DNA from: Actinomycetota bacterium | GTDB taxonomy: Bacteria > Actinomycetota > Humimicrobiia > Humimicrobiales > Humimicrobiaceae | DNA: 64,000 bases | Assembly: GCA_023380915.1 (NCBI GenBank) | Contig: JAMCSM010000111.1 | Span: forward strand, 12,592-76,591 | Direction of reading: 5' to 3' | Position numbers and translations under genes: made by a program | Notes under the pieces: model-generated | The model's database searches: none | Seen by the model: only the letters and a program-made list of their open reading frames with translations | Told to the model about the DNA's origin: nothing | In this document: positions 1 through 8,647 of the stretch, one piece after another | How positions within the stretch are numbered: the stretch's first letter is position 1 | Layout of the letters: every line of letters starts with the position of its first letter

Positions 1-1
1 G

Positions 2-415
2 GAAGCATTGAAAAGAACTAAAAAAGTTGGAGTGGCAAAATATGTTTTGCATAATCTTGAACACCTCGGAGTATTAAAAGTTGAAAATGAAATTCTGGTT
101 TTAAATCAGATCCGCTTTGACAGTGAAATCAGAAAACCTGCAGATTTAAAAATTCCTGCCGGTGAAAATATGTCTGATAAGGAAATAGATACTGCGATAA
201 TGCTGATAGACCAGCTAAGTGCACCTTTTAAACCGGAAGATTTCAAGGATACTTATACGGAAGAAATAAAAAAGGCAATTGAAGAAAAGATCAAAACAGG
301 AAAAATTACAGAAAAGGTACCTATCGAGAGCGGAAAACAGGGTGAAGTTATAAATCTTCTTGAAAAACTAAGAAAAAGCCTTGAAGAAGCAAAGAAAAAG
401 AAAAAAGCTTCATAA
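2..415 (+). CDS. ku: Ku protein, C-terminal part (cut by window start)
   Basis: This is the C-terminal end of bacterial Ku, the ring-shaped homodimer that binds DNA double-strand ends and recruits LigD in non-homologous end joining. The frame is already open at base 2 (Glu-Ala-Leu-Lys-Arg-Thr), so the TTG at base 8 is not the start; the N-terminal half lies outside the window. The visible part carries the family pattern KVGVAKYVL, then a charged helix with DKEIDTAIMLIDQL and APFKPEDFKDTY. It ends in a Lys-rich tail (EEAKKKKKAS), as bacterial Ku proteins often do. The stop is 2 bases before the ATG of the LigD polymerase, so the two are surely co-transcribed. Confidence 0.9.
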   Translation, partial: EALKRTKKVGVAKYVLHNLEHLGVLKVENEILVLNQIRFDSEIRKPADLKIPAGENMSDKEIDTAIMLIDQLSAPFKPEDFKDTYTEEIKKAIEEKIKTGKITEKVPIESGKQGEVINLLEKLRKSLEEAKKKKKAS

Positions 416-417
416 AA

Positions 418-1329
418 ATGGTTGAACCTATGAAACTTAAAACAAATGTGGAACTTACTCATCCGGATAAAATATTTTGGCCCAAAGAAAATTATACTAA
501 AAAAGATTTGTTTGAATACTATGAAAAAATTTCTGCATTTATTCTACCCTACATAATAAACAGACCTCAATCCTTAAACCGCTGTCCTGACGGGATAGCA
601 GGAGAATGTTTTTATCAGAAAGATATTGATTACAAACTGCCGGACTGGCTGCATACAAAAAAAATATATTCTGAATCCAAAAATGAAGATATTGATTATC
701 TGGTTTGCACAGACCTTGATTCACTGCTTTATATGGTAAATCTGGGCTGTATTGATATACATCCATGGAATTCAAAAATTAACAAACTTGAATATCCTGA
801 CTTTGCAGTTCTGGATCTCGATCCTCTGGATGTTAGCTTTAGGGAAGTAAAAACAGTTGCAATAGGAGTAAAAAAATTACTGGATGAAATAGAAATAAAA
901 GGATTCTGCAAAACTTCGGGTTCTAAGGGAATCCATGTTTATCTTCCACTTGGTGCAAAATACACTTATGAACAAACACTGGATTTTACAAAAATATTGG
1001 CAAAGTCTGTAAATATAAGCCTGCCGGAGTTAACAAGCATAGAGCGCTCACCTGAAAAAAGAAACAAAAAAATATATCTTGACTGTTATCAGAACAGGAT
1101 TGGGCAGACTGTTGCTGCACCTTATTGTATAAGGCCCATACCAGGTGCACCTGTATCTACTCCATTGTTATGGAAGGAACTTGAAAGAGATATAAAACCT
1201 TCTGATTTTACAATTAAAAATATTTTTTCAAGACTTGATGAAATAGGTGATATCTGGAAAGGTGTTTTAGGTCAGGGTATAAATTTGGAGAAATGCATTA
1301 AAAAACTTTCAGCCAAGTATGTGGCATAA
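418..1329 (+). CDS. ligD: LigD-type NHEJ polymerase (primase-polymerase domain only)
   Basis: A 303-residue stand-alone polymerase domain of the LigD (archaeo-eukaryotic primase) family, which fills and extends DNA ends held by Ku. Visible marks are LTHPDKIFWPKENYTKKDL near the N-terminus, the metal-binding FAVLDLDPLD around residues 130-139, KTSGSKGIHVYLPL around 165-178, and a C-terminal block containing CYQNRIGQTVAAPYCIRP. The ATP-dependent ligase and phosphoesterase domains found in fused LigD proteins are absent, so a ligase must be encoded elsewhere, perhaps upstream of Ku. It starts 2 bases after the Ku stop; ATG at 430 (MKLKTN) is an alternative start. Confidence 0.93.
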   Translation: MVEPMKLKTNVELTHPDKIFWPKENYTKKDLFEYYEKISAFILPYIINRPQSLNRCPDGIAGECFYQKDIDYKLPDWLHTKKIYSESKNEDIDYLVCTDLDSLLYMVNLGCIDIHPWNSKINKLEYPDFAVLDLDPLDVSFREVKTVAIGVKKLLDEIEIKGFCKTSGSKGIHVYLPLGAKYTYEQTLDFTKILAKSVNISLPELTSIERSPEKRNKKIYLDCYQNRIGQTVAAPYCIRPIPGAPVSTPLLWKELERDIKPSDFTIKNIFSRLDEIGDIWKGVLGQGINLEKCIKKLSAKYVA

Positions 1330-1491
1330 AAAGCTTTTAAGATTTTTCTACTCTGAAATTTTATGATATTCCATGAGATACAAATCATTATTACATTTAA
1401 TTTTCGTGCTCTTGACAAAGTTATATCAATCTATTAAAGTTAGACATATCTATTTTATAATTTATTATATTTTGGAGGAGCTGATTATAGA

Positions 1492-2310
1492 ATGTTATCA
1501 AGCTTTTTCATTGCTTTCAGAGAGGGACTGGAAGCTTTTTTAATAATCGGAATCATCATAAGCTATCTTTTTAAAACAGGTGGAAGAAGATATATCAGAC
1601 AAGTATTTTTGGGAGCAGTATCTGCAATTGCCCTAAGCGTTGGTATTGCATTTCTTTTTGAACTCCTGCTTGGCGGATTTGAAGGTAAAAAAGAACAGAT
1701 TTTTGAAGGGTCTGTAATGCTTCTTGCAGTAATAGTTTTAACTTATATGATATTCTGGATGAACAAACAGGCAGGTAAGATTAAAAGCGATATCGAAGTC
1801 TCAGTAGAAAAAGCAATTGACAAAGGAAGGATTTTCAGCCTGTTCTTTTTAGGATTTATCGTGGTATTCAGAGAAGGAGCAGAGACAGTTTTGTTTTTCA
1901 GGGCAATCAGCTATCAGACTGCTTCAAAAGAGCTTATAGCCGGTGCAGCAATTGGAATAATATCTTCCATTATTTTGGCTTTAATATTTTTTATCTCCAC
2001 CATTAAAATTAACATTTCCCTGTTTTTTAGAATAACAGGAATACTTATAATGTTTATAGCAGCAGGGCTTTTTTCTGAAAGTGTTCATGAATTCGAGGAG
2101 GCAGGAATTTTACCTGCAATAAGGAACAATGTTTATGATATAAGCAGGTTTATCAGTAAAGACAGTGTTGCCGGAGGAATATTAAAATCACTATTTGGTT
2201 ATAATCCTTCTCCTTCACTGCTTGAGATCATTATATATACAGTATACCTTGCTTTGATCGCTGTTTTAATTAGAAGATTTTTTTATAAAGCCAGTAAAAT
2301 TGGCAAATAA
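1492..2310 (+). CDS. FTR1 family iron permease
   Basis: A 272-residue polytopic membrane protein of the FTR1/EfeU family, which moves ferric iron (or another oxidised metal) across the cytoplasmic membrane. The two REGxE metal motifs are present: REGLEAFLIIGI at residues 10-21 in the first membrane helix and REGAETVLFFRAI near residue 125. About seven hydrophobic segments are visible. The start follows GGAGGAG about 12 bases upstream. No EfeO/EfeB partners or ferroxidase lie next to it, so it appears as a single gene. The 160-base leader contains TTGACA at 1412 but no well-spaced -10, so I do not call a promoter. Confidence 0.92.
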   Translation: MLSSFFIAFREGLEAFLIIGIIISYLFKTGGRRYIRQVFLGAVSAIALSVGIAFLFELLLGGFEGKKEQIFEGSVMLLAVIVLTYMIFWMNKQAGKIKSDIEVSVEKAIDKGRIFSLFFLGFIVVFREGAETVLFFRAISYQTASKELIAGAAIGIISSIILALIFFISTIKINISLFFRITGILIMFIAAGLFSESVHEFEEAGILPAIRNNVYDISRFISKDSVAGGILKSLFGYNPSPSLLEIIIYTVYLALIAVLIRRFFYKASKIGK

Positions 2311-2452
2311 TTCAAACATGGAAAAACTCATCAGCATCCTTTTTTCACCAGGTAAGTTCATCAGCATTTTTCTGTACATTTCATCAATATTGTAATCAGT
2401 ATCATTCGTTAATAATTCCTTCCAAAATGTCGTATATCTGCAATCTTTTTGA
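2311..2452 (-). pseudogene. Decayed fragment, partner of a nucleotidyltransferase-type pair
   Basis: On the minus strand one frame reads DCRYTTFWKELLTNDTDYN followed by IDEMYRKMLMNLPGEKRMLM and SFSMFE. It resembles small conserved proteins with the pattern MLM..SGEER..MG.SMFD that commonly follow a nucleotidyltransferase-like gene. There is no start in frame with an adequate ribosome site, and the end runs into the 3' end of the FTR1 gene, so it looks truncated by whatever brought the two genes together. Family assignment is by eye from a short stretch. Confidence 0.4.
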
Positions 2453-2530
2453 CCATTCTTTTATATATTCTAAATCAGCTTCTTCTTTTAGTAAATTTTT
2501 CACAATAAAATTAAATGATTTGTTTGAAAA
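2402..2530 (-). pseudogene. C-terminal remnant of a nucleotidyltransferase-like protein
   Basis: The minus strand reads IVKNLLKEEADLEYIKEWSK and then RLQIYDILEGIINE before a TGA. This is the kind of tail (DLEYIxxWxxxLxIxDxLExL) seen at the end of DUF6036-like nucleotidyltransferases of toxin-antitoxin type. Only about 40 residues survive. It overlaps the neighbouring minus-strand fragment in another frame, as the intact gene pair would. I infer a decayed operon lying between FTR1 and the intact VapBC pair. Confidence 0.4.
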
Positions 2531-2597
2531 AATAAATATGTATGATAATATTTAATTCATATAACCATTATTAAAATGTAAAACTAAAATTATTAAT

Positions 2598-2843
2598 ATG
2601 CCATTAGTAAAAATTGTAAAACTAAGTAAAAAAGGTCAGATAGTACTTCCTTCGGAAATCAGGGAAAAAATGGGTATTCAGACTGGAAACAATGTTGTTA
2701 TTTTTGAAAGAGACGGTGAAGTTGTTCTTTTGACTCCTGAAAAATATTCACAATATACGAGAGGGTTGATAAAGGGGGTCTGGGGATCCACGAAAGAGGA
2801 AGTGGAATCTTATATTAAGGAAGAAAGAGATTCCTGGAAATAA
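2598..2843 (+). CDS. vapB: AbrB/MazE-type antitoxin (VapB)
   Basis: An 81-residue SpoVT/AbrB-fold antitoxin. The swapped-hairpin DNA-binding core is plain: VKLSKKGQIVLPSEIREKMG at residues 7-26, then GNNVVIFERDGEVVLLTPE. The C-terminal tail (TKEEVESYIKEERDSWK) would wrap the toxin. The gene ends 3 bases before the PIN toxin and such pairs usually repress their own promoter. No strong Shine-Dalgarno precedes the ATG; the upstream 60 bases are almost pure A/T. Confidence 0.88.
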   Translation: MPLVKIVKLSKKGQIVLPSEIREKMGIQTGNNVVIFERDGEVVLLTPEKYSQYTRGLIKGVWGSTKEEVESYIKEERDSWK

Positions 2844-2846
2844 AAA

Positions 2847-3311
2847 ATGGTAAGAATTGATGAATTTACAGCCAAATTGAACAGTAATAAAAGTGTCAGT
2901 ATTGACAGTTCTTTTTTTATTTACCATCTTGAGAATATTAAACCATATAATGAACTTACATCCATTACCATAAAAAAAATATCTTCAGGTGAATTATTTT
3001 GCAATATTTCAACTCTGGTTATATCAGAGCTTTTTGTCAGGCCTTTTAAAGAGAAGAATTTTAAAAATATCAATCTATTTGAAGAATTCATAAGAACTTT
3101 TCCCAACAGTAAAATATGTGACTTTGATTTCGATATTGCAAAACTGTCGGCAAAAATAAGAGCGCAGTCAAACTTGAGAACTCCTGATGCAGTACTGATT
3201 GCTACAGCAATAGCAAGAGGTTCTGATGTCTTTATAACAAATGATTTAAATATAAAAAAATTTTCAGATAATAAATTACAGATATTAGTAATGGAAGATT
3301 ATATAAAATAG
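2847..3311 (+). CDS. vapC: PIN-domain ribonuclease toxin (VapC)
   Basis: A 154-residue PIN-domain protein, the RNase toxin of a VapBC pair. The acidic Mg-binding residues sit in SVSIDSSFFIYHLE (Asp near residue 20), ISTLVISELFVRP (Glu near 61), TPDAVLIATAIA (Asp near 113) and DVFITNDLNIKKF (Asp near 131). Length and order of motifs fit the family. It follows the antitoxin by 3 bases. Specific RNA target cannot be read from sequence. Confidence 0.9.
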   Translation: MVRIDEFTAKLNSNKSVSIDSSFFIYHLENIKPYNELTSITIKKISSGELFCNISTLVISELFVRPFKEKNFKNINLFEEFIRTFPNSKICDFDFDIAKLSAKIRAQSNLRTPDAVLIATAIARGSDVFITNDLNIKKFSDNKLQILVMEDYIK

Positions 3312-3408
3312 TAATAATATCTTTATATCGTAACTTGAGAATATAAATTAATAACTGTAAAAGAGAAAAAATTAACATCATGAATAATATTTTAAAAGGC
3401 TGATTTTT

Positions 3409-4740
3409 ATGACTAATATTTTAATTGGAATTCTAATCTTTATTTCAATAATTATTCTAATTCTGGTGATTCTCAAAAAACCCTCTGCCCAAAATGGAAA
3501 GATGAATGAGGCACTTTTATTGATTGATAAAAATCAGGAAAGGCTGGAAAAATCCGTAAAGGATGAAATTTCAAGGAACAGGCTTGAAAATACGGAAAAT
3601 CTCAAAATTACAAGAGAAGAGCTGGGGAATTCATTTAAGAATTTCAATGAAAGCACAGATAAAAGATTGGCAGATTTTTCCATAATACAGACATCTAATT
3701 TTGACACATTTTCAAAAAAGTTATCAGAGCTTACTGAAAAAAATGAATACAAGATGGAACAGGTTCGATTAACTGTTGAGGGGAAGCTCGAAAATATACA
3801 GAAAGATAACAGCGAGAAACTGGAAAAAATGAGACAGACTGTTGAAGAAAAATTGGAAGCAACTCTGGAAACAAGGCTTGGGGAAAAATTCAAGCTTGTA
3901 AATGATAGGTTGGAGCAGGTTTATAAAGGTCTGGGTGAAATGCAAACCCTTGCTTCCGGAGTAGGCGATTTAAAAAAAGTACTCACAAATGTTAAATCAA
4001 GGGGGACATGGGGGGAAGTTCAACTTGGGAATTTGCTTGAACAATTACTTATTCCGGAACAGTATGCAACAAATGTGTGCACTAAAAAAGGAAGTTCTGA
4101 AAGGGTGGAATTTGCAATAAGAATTCCTGGAAAAGATGATCACATCAAATCCATCTGGCTTCCCATTGATGCTAAATTTCCCGTAGAGGATTACCAGAAA
4201 CTGGTTGAAGCGCAGGAAAATGCTGATGCCTGCCAAGCAGATACTTTAGGTAAGGCTCTTGAAGCAAGGATCAAAAATGAAGCAAAAGATATTAAAGAAA
4301 AATATCTTGACCCTCCTTATACCACGGATTTCGGAATTTTATTTTTGCCCATAGAAGGCTTATTTGCAGAAGTTGTAAGAAGAATGGGACTGGTTGAATT
4401 TCTACAGAACAATTACAGAGTTATTGTTACCGGGCCTACTACAATTGCAGCTTTGCTTAATAGCCTGCAGATGGGATTTCGAACTCTTGCTATAGAAAAG
4501 CGTACCAGCGAGGTTTGGGAAATACTTGGAGCCGTGAAAAATGACTTTGGCAAATTTGGAGAAATACTTGAAAAAACCCATAAAAAACTTAAGGAAGCTT
4601 CTGATAATATTGAAACTGCCACTTCCAAAACCAGAAGCATAGAAAGAAAATTAAATAAGGTTCAGGCTCTGCCAACGGGAGAAAGTAAGTTTTTGGATAC
4701 AGACGATATAAGTAACAATGAAAAAGCTCAAGAAGTTTAG
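3409..4740 (+). CDS. rmuC: DNA recombination protein RmuC
   Basis: A 443-residue RmuC-family protein, linked to limiting inverted-repeat recombination. Residues 3-22 form one membrane anchor (ILIGILIFISIIILILVILK). Residues about 30-190 are a long charged coiled coil with a partly repeated EKMRQTVEEKLE pattern. The RmuC nuclease-like domain follows from about 195: LKKVLTNVKSRGTWGEVQL, YATNVCTKKGSSERVEF, WLPIDAKFPVEDYQKLVEA and FLPIEGLFAEVVRR. It looks complete and typical in length. It stands alone, about 100 bases after vapC. Confidence 0.95.
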   Translation: MTNILIGILIFISIIILILVILKKPSAQNGKMNEALLLIDKNQERLEKSVKDEISRNRLENTENLKITREELGNSFKNFNESTDKRLADFSIIQTSNFDTFSKKLSELTEKNEYKMEQVRLTVEGKLENIQKDNSEKLEKMRQTVEEKLEATLETRLGEKFKLVNDRLEQVYKGLGEMQTLASGVGDLKKVLTNVKSRGTWGEVQLGNLLEQLLIPEQYATNVCTKKGSSERVEFAIRIPGKDDHIKSIWLPIDAKFPVEDYQKLVEAQENADACQADTLGKALEARIKNEAKDIKEKYLDPPYTTDFGILFLPIEGLFAEVVRRMGLVEFLQNNYRVIVTGPTTIAALLNSLQMGFRTLAIEKRTSEVWEILGAVKNDFGKFGEILEKTHKKLKEASDNIETATSKTRSIERKLNKVQALPTGESKFLDTDDISNNEKAQEV

Positions 4741-4745
4741 TTGTT

Positions 4746-5155
4746 CTAAATTATCAACTTTATGACGGATGTTTTTGAAGCCTTAAGTCTCCAATTTATT
4801 AAGGATCTCCGGTATTTAAGGACATACTTATCAAATTTTAGCCTTCTTGTAAGCTGCGAAATTATAATGGGACCTATGATAATTTCAAGAAAAAATATTA
4901 TAAGTCTTGTAGGTTCAAATATATTTTTCCCTATAAAGATAACCCCGGCAATAGGAATTATTGCAAGAACAGCAATATACGAGAAAATTAACCTGATTAT
5001 AGTATTTTTTTCATCTCCCCGACTATTTTTGTAAATGGCGGAAGTGCTACATCGGGAGGCGCAACTGCCAATAAAACCATACCTTTCCGCAATTCCCGGA
5101 TAGTCTTTTACCCTGTTGAGTGTATCCGCTATCGTAAAATTTATCTTTGAGTTTA
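4746..5155 (-). pseudogene. Frameshifted remnant of a membrane transporter (perhaps bile-acid:Na+ symporter type)
   Basis: Three minus-strand frames together give one protein-like chain: INFTIADTLNRVKDYPGIAE, then VLLAVAPPDVALPPFTKIVG, then IRLIFSYIAVLAIIPIAGVI FIGKNIF, and IIGPIIISQLTRRLKF followed by KYVLKYRRSLINW. Successive pieces are joined by frameshifts near A/T runs. The hydrophobic helices and the closing Arg-rich segment recall the C-terminal half of BASS-family transporters, but the family call is tentative. The 5' half is gone. A 90-codon ORF on the plus strand over this stretch is only its antisense. Confidence 0.4.
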
Positions 5156-5191
5156 TTTATAATTCATAAAAAATAATTTCAAAAATTTATA

Positions 5192-5221
5192 TTGACAATA
5201 AGATATTTTTAACAGTATAAT
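5192..5221 (+). promoter_or_regulatory. Sigma-70-type promoter of the creatininase gene
   Basis: TTGACA at 5192-5197 and TATAAT at 5216-5221 are separated by 18 bases. Both hexamers match consensus. The palindromic operator begins on the next base, the geometry expected for steric repression. Confidence 0.75.
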
Positions 5222-5235
5222 CGGTTACGTAAACG
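5222..5235. promoter_or_regulatory. LacI-type operator (copy 1)
   Basis: CGGTTACGTAAACG differs by one base from the perfect palindrome CGTTTACGTAAACG found at 17265-17280. It lies directly after the -10 box. The two closely related LacI proteins at 19714 and 27786 are the obvious candidates to bind it. Confidence 0.7.
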
Positions 5236-5314
5236 TTTTAATAATTAAAATATTATATTTATTACTAACAATCATATAGATGCAAAAACACCTTAAACGA
5301 GAAGGGGATTATAA

Positions 5315-6274
5315 ATGAGTAAATGGCAAATTCCTGCCAAAGGCGGGCACATGGAAGTTAACGATGGCATCTACTACCAGAACATGACCAATAAAGATGT
5401 TGCGGAACGGCTTAAGAAGAATGATGTTATCCTCATACCAGTAGGCTCTACCGAAAATCACGGTCCCAATGCTCCTTATGGCGAAGACACCTATCTGGAC
5501 ACCCGTTTGTGCGAACAAGTTGCAATGGTGACAGGTTGTACCGTAGCCCAGCCGATTTGGTACGGATCCCACCCTTACCATCATCTGGGGATGCCTGGTA
5601 CCATCATGATTCCTGAAGAAACGCTTGCAGATTACCTCTGCTATGTGTTTGCCGGATTCTGGAACACTGGATTCCGTAAGATCATTGTTGTCAATGGTCA
5701 TGGTCAGGACTATGTTATCCCGCTTGCCATACATAAATTTGGCAAAAAATTTCAGGTTCCAGGGATTGTCCTTTATGTCCATTTCTGGAACTGTGCTAAA
5801 GAACAACTCGATACGATTGAAAATGGCGGCCCGTACCAGACTCCATTCATCCATGCTGATGAAGTGGAACAGTCATGGTCTCTGGCCCTTTTCCCGGAAC
5901 TCTGCAAGCAGGTGAATGCTGTTGCAACTAAACCGGCTCCCATGCTCCCGCCTGGCCATATCAACAATTCCGCCGAAAGAGGTGCAGGTCCGATCAAATG
6001 GTACAATGCGTATGGCAGTGTGGGGATGGAGTGTATTTGTACACCTGAAGGCGTGATTGGCGATGCTAAATTAGCTGATGCGGAAAAAGCACGGGTTGGT
6101 GTGGAGAGAACTCTCGACTATCTGGAAAAATTAGTTAACGAAATATTGGAGAAATATCCGGCAGGCATCCTGCCTCCTATCGAGAAAGTTACCCAGAGAA
6201 ATCGCGAAGATATCGAGGCGGTCATAAAGGGGCCAACCAATGGCGGACGACACATTTATACTCTGACATACTGA
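5315..6274 (+). CDS. Creatininase (creatinine amidohydrolase) family protein
   Basis: A 319-residue member of the creatininase family: metal-dependent hydrolases opening cyclic or linear amide bonds (creatinine, formamidopyrimidines and others). Seen: ILIPVGSTENHGPNAPYGED around residues 36-55 with the metal-binding Glu/His/Asp, IIVVNGHGQ near 126-134 and HADEVEQSWSLALFPEL near 177-193. The start ATG follows AGAAGGGG by 8 bases. It is the first gene downstream of a LacI-type operator and is followed by an alcohol dehydrogenase and epimerases. GC content is visibly higher than in neighbouring genes, which may mean recent transfer. True substrate unknown. Confidence 0.88.
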   Translation: MSKWQIPAKGGHMEVNDGIYYQNMTNKDVAERLKKNDVILIPVGSTENHGPNAPYGEDTYLDTRLCEQVAMVTGCTVAQPIWYGSHPYHHLGMPGTIMIPEETLADYLCYVFAGFWNTGFRKIIVVNGHGQDYVIPLAIHKFGKKFQVPGIVLYVHFWNCAKEQLDTIENGGPYQTPFIHADEVEQSWSLALFPELCKQVNAVATKPAPMLPPGHINNSAERGAGPIKWYNAYGSVGMECICTPEGVIGDAKLADAEKARVGVERTLDYLEKLVNEILEKYPAGILPPIEKVTQRNREDIEAVIKGPTNGGRHIYTLTY

Positions 6275-6377
6275 AAGTTTTAATAATAGAGGCTGTACCG
6301 GTGTTCAATTGATACAGCATAATTAATTAAAAATTAAAATTATGTAACTATTTCAAGTCAGATTAGGAGAAGAATTA

Positions 6378-7580
6378 ATGGAAGCGTATGTAAAAGGCGA
6401 GAAAGATTATGTAAAAGGAAAGACTATTAAAGCAGCAGTGATGGTTGGACCCGGGAAGATGGAAGTTCAGCAGCTTTCCTGGCCAAAACTTGAAAGAGGT
6501 GCATTGATATTAAAAATGCATATGTCTGGTATATGCGGAACTGACAAGCACGGTTACAGGGGGGGCATAGAAAGAATATTATATGGAGGCACCGAAGCAG
6601 AGCAGGAGATCGTATATCCAACTGTTCATGGACATGAAAATGTTGGGGAAATAGTTGAAATGCACCAGGAAGATAAGAACCTAATAGAATATCATGGCAA
6701 TGAATTAAAAATTGGTGACAGGGTTACTATGTGTCCTAACGTAATATGTAAAAGCTGCTGGTATTGCAGACATATATTTGCATATCCTTTCTGTGCGCAT
6801 AATACCACCATAGGGTTATCTTATACAAGCAATAAACATCCTTATGTTGCGGGCGGATGGGCGGAATATATGTATGTTCCAAAGGGAGCTTGGGTTTATA
6901 AAGTTCCTGAGGAATTGCCGGATGAATTTGGGGCACTGGCGGAAATTTTTGTCGTATCTGCAACACTTGACAGGGCTAAAGAATTTTCAAGACTTGAAGC
7001 AAGGGGATTCGGATTTGCCGATGCCGTTGTTATTCAGGGAGGCGGAGCAATGGGACTTATGCATATTGTTAAAGCCAAAATGCTTGGCGCCAGCAAAATA
7101 GTTCTTGTTGACCCTTCCGAAAAAAAGCTGGAGATTGCAAAAGAATTCGGAGCTGATTATGGAATCAACTATAGCAAAACCTCCCAAAAAGAAAGAGTTG
7201 AAATAATAAAGAGTTTAACAGGTGGAAGAGGTGCCGACGTTGTTGTAGAAGTTGTGGGAACAGCCGAAGCTATGAGAGAAGGACTTGAAATGACAAGAAG
7301 AGGCGGTACCTATATAGAAACAGGCAGCTTTGTTGATACTGGTGAAATAAATATAAATGTTCACAGACATATCGCTGCAAAAAATGTCTTGATAATAGGT
7401 AATAGCAATCACCCCCATACCGGTTATTATCAGCATATGGAAATGATGTATAAGTATAGAAAAGAATTTCCTTTTGAAAAACTTATTACTCATAGATTTA
7501 AATTAGATGATGCCCAAAAAGCCGTAGAGACATCATTGCAGAATGATCCGTTAAAAGTAGTTTTTGATATGACTATGTAA
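6378..7580 (+). CDS. Zinc-dependent alcohol dehydrogenase (medium-chain family)
   Basis: A 400-residue zinc MDR dehydrogenase of the threonine/sorbitol-dehydrogenase type, oxidising a secondary alcohol of a polyol or sugar with NAD(P). The catalytic zinc site is in SGICGTDKHGYRGG and HGHENVGEIVE. The structural zinc lobe is unusual in spacing: CPNVICKSCWYCRH followed by AYPFC. The Rossmann motif VVIQGGGAMGLMHIVKAKML lies near residues 217-236 and VLVDPSEKK follows. It lies 100 bases after the creatininase and 15 bases before an epimerase, so it probably acts on the same substrate. Exact substrate cannot be told. Confidence 0.9.
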   Translation: MEAYVKGEKDYVKGKTIKAAVMVGPGKMEVQQLSWPKLERGALILKMHMSGICGTDKHGYRGGIERILYGGTEAEQEIVYPTVHGHENVGEIVEMHQEDKNLIEYHGNELKIGDRVTMCPNVICKSCWYCRHIFAYPFCAHNTTIGLSYTSNKHPYVAGGWAEYMYVPKGAWVYKVPEELPDEFGALAEIFVVSATLDRAKEFSRLEARGFGFADAVVIQGGGAMGLMHIVKAKMLGASKIVLVDPSEKKLEIAKEFGADYGINYSKTSQKERVEIIKSLTGGRGADVVVEVVGTAEAMREGLEMTRRGGTYIETGSFVDTGEININVHRHIAAKNVLIIGNSNHPHTGYYQHMEMMYKYRKEFPFEKLITHRFKLDDAQKAVETSLQNDPLKVVFDMTM

Positions 7581-7595
7581 AGAGGGAAAGGGAAA

Positions 7596-8423
7596 ATGTT
7601 TGATATTGCCGTTAGCTTGTCGCCAACAAAAACAAAGTTCGGGCCATTGTTATTTGCAGGTAATTTAGATGAGGGTTTGAAAAATGCTAAAGATCTGGGA
7701 TACAAGGGTATTGAGTTGAGTTTACTGGATTCAAAAAATATTGACCAGAAGTGGCTGCTGGCTAGGTTAGAGAAATTAAATTTAAAGGTTTTTGCTATTG
7801 CTACCGGGCAATCATACATTAATGACGGATATTCATTATTTGATGCTGAAGAAAGCAACAGGCTAAACGCTGTAGAAAGACTAAAAGGACACATCGATAT
7901 AGCCTCAAAGTTAGGTTCGATGGTTATTATAGGCGGAGTAAGGGGTAAATTGACCGAATCGGCAGACAATAGAGAGTTAGAAAAGGCTAAAGGTAAAATG
8001 GCTTTGAGGGAATGTTTAAAATATGCTGAAGAGAGAAATGTTATATTGCTGATTGAGCCTATAAACAGGTATGAAACAAATTTAATAAATACTCTTCAGG
8101 AAGGCATAGAATTAATTGAAGAGTTGGGTTTCTATAATTTAAAATTACTCCCCGATACTTTTCATATGAATATAGAAGAAAAGTCTATTGAAGAAAGCTT
8201 AATAAAAGCAAAACGATACATGAAATATATACATTTTGCTGATAGTAATAGGCGGGCTCCAGGTTTTGGGCATACAAATTTTGAGTCTATAATATCTACT
8301 CTGGTTAAAATAAATTATAAAAATGCAATAGGTCTAGAAGTATTTCCAGAACCTGATGATTATTTAGCAGCAAAGCAAGCTATTTATTATTTAAGGTTTT
8401 TAGATAGTAAAATTAGTAAATAA
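7596..8423 (+). CDS. Sugar phosphate isomerase/epimerase family (TIM barrel)
   Basis: A 275-residue xylose-isomerase-like TIM barrel close in pattern to ketose 3-epimerases (D-tagatose/D-psicose epimerase group). Metal-site Glu/Asp/His residues can be seen in ILLIEPINRYET near residues 151-162, LLPDTFHMNIEE near 188-199, YIHFADSNR near 212-220 and AIGLEVFPEPD near 247-257. RBS AGAGGGAAAGG precedes the ATG, 15 bases after the dehydrogenase stop. Likely to epimerise or isomerise the keto product of that dehydrogenase; this is inference from order. Confidence 0.85.
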   Translation: MFDIAVSLSPTKTKFGPLLFAGNLDEGLKNAKDLGYKGIELSLLDSKNIDQKWLLARLEKLNLKVFAIATGQSYINDGYSLFDAEESNRLNAVERLKGHIDIASKLGSMVIIGGVRGKLTESADNRELEKAKGKMALRECLKYAEERNVILLIEPINRYETNLINTLQEGIELIEELGFYNLKLLPDTFHMNIEEKSIEESLIKAKRYMKYIHFADSNRRAPGFGHTNFESIISTLVKINYKNAIGLEVFPEPDDYLAAKQAIYYLRFLDSKISK

Positions 8424-8434
8424 TATAGGAAGGT

Positions 8435-8594
8435 GCAAATTTTGCGGGGGGTATTGTAACAATTTCTGGCAGTGTTATAGGAGCTCTTGTTAAGTAGCAG
8501 TATGGAGTCTGAAAGTGAAAATGCTTCAATGAATTGTTTTTATTTTGCAATAGGGGTAAGAGGTATTCCAAAAATTGATTATAAAAATTTTTAG
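8435..8594 (+). pseudogene. Remnant of a sugar ABC permease C-terminus
   Basis: Two short frames read FAGGIVTISGSVIGALVK and then MESESENASMNCFYFAIG ending in PKIDYKNF. They match in order the last part of RbsC-type sugar permeases (GG.G.I.GS.IGAL, then S.NA...., then a final helix and DYK). Internal stops separate them. I infer that a ribose-type importer once stood here; nothing else of it survives. Confidence 0.4.
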
Positions 8595-8647
8595 TTAGAA
8601 TTTAATTTATAAATTTAAAGTTTAATAAAATACTTAAAAGGAATGAA

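Noticed and set aside
1412..1461. Promoter of the FTR1 gene from TTGACA and TATAAT
   Set aside because: The two hexamers are 38 bases apart; intermediate combinations give poor spacing.
4762..5034. 90-codon plus-strand ORF
   Set aside because: It is antisense to a decayed transporter whose minus-strand reading makes far better protein sense, and it lacks a ribosome site.
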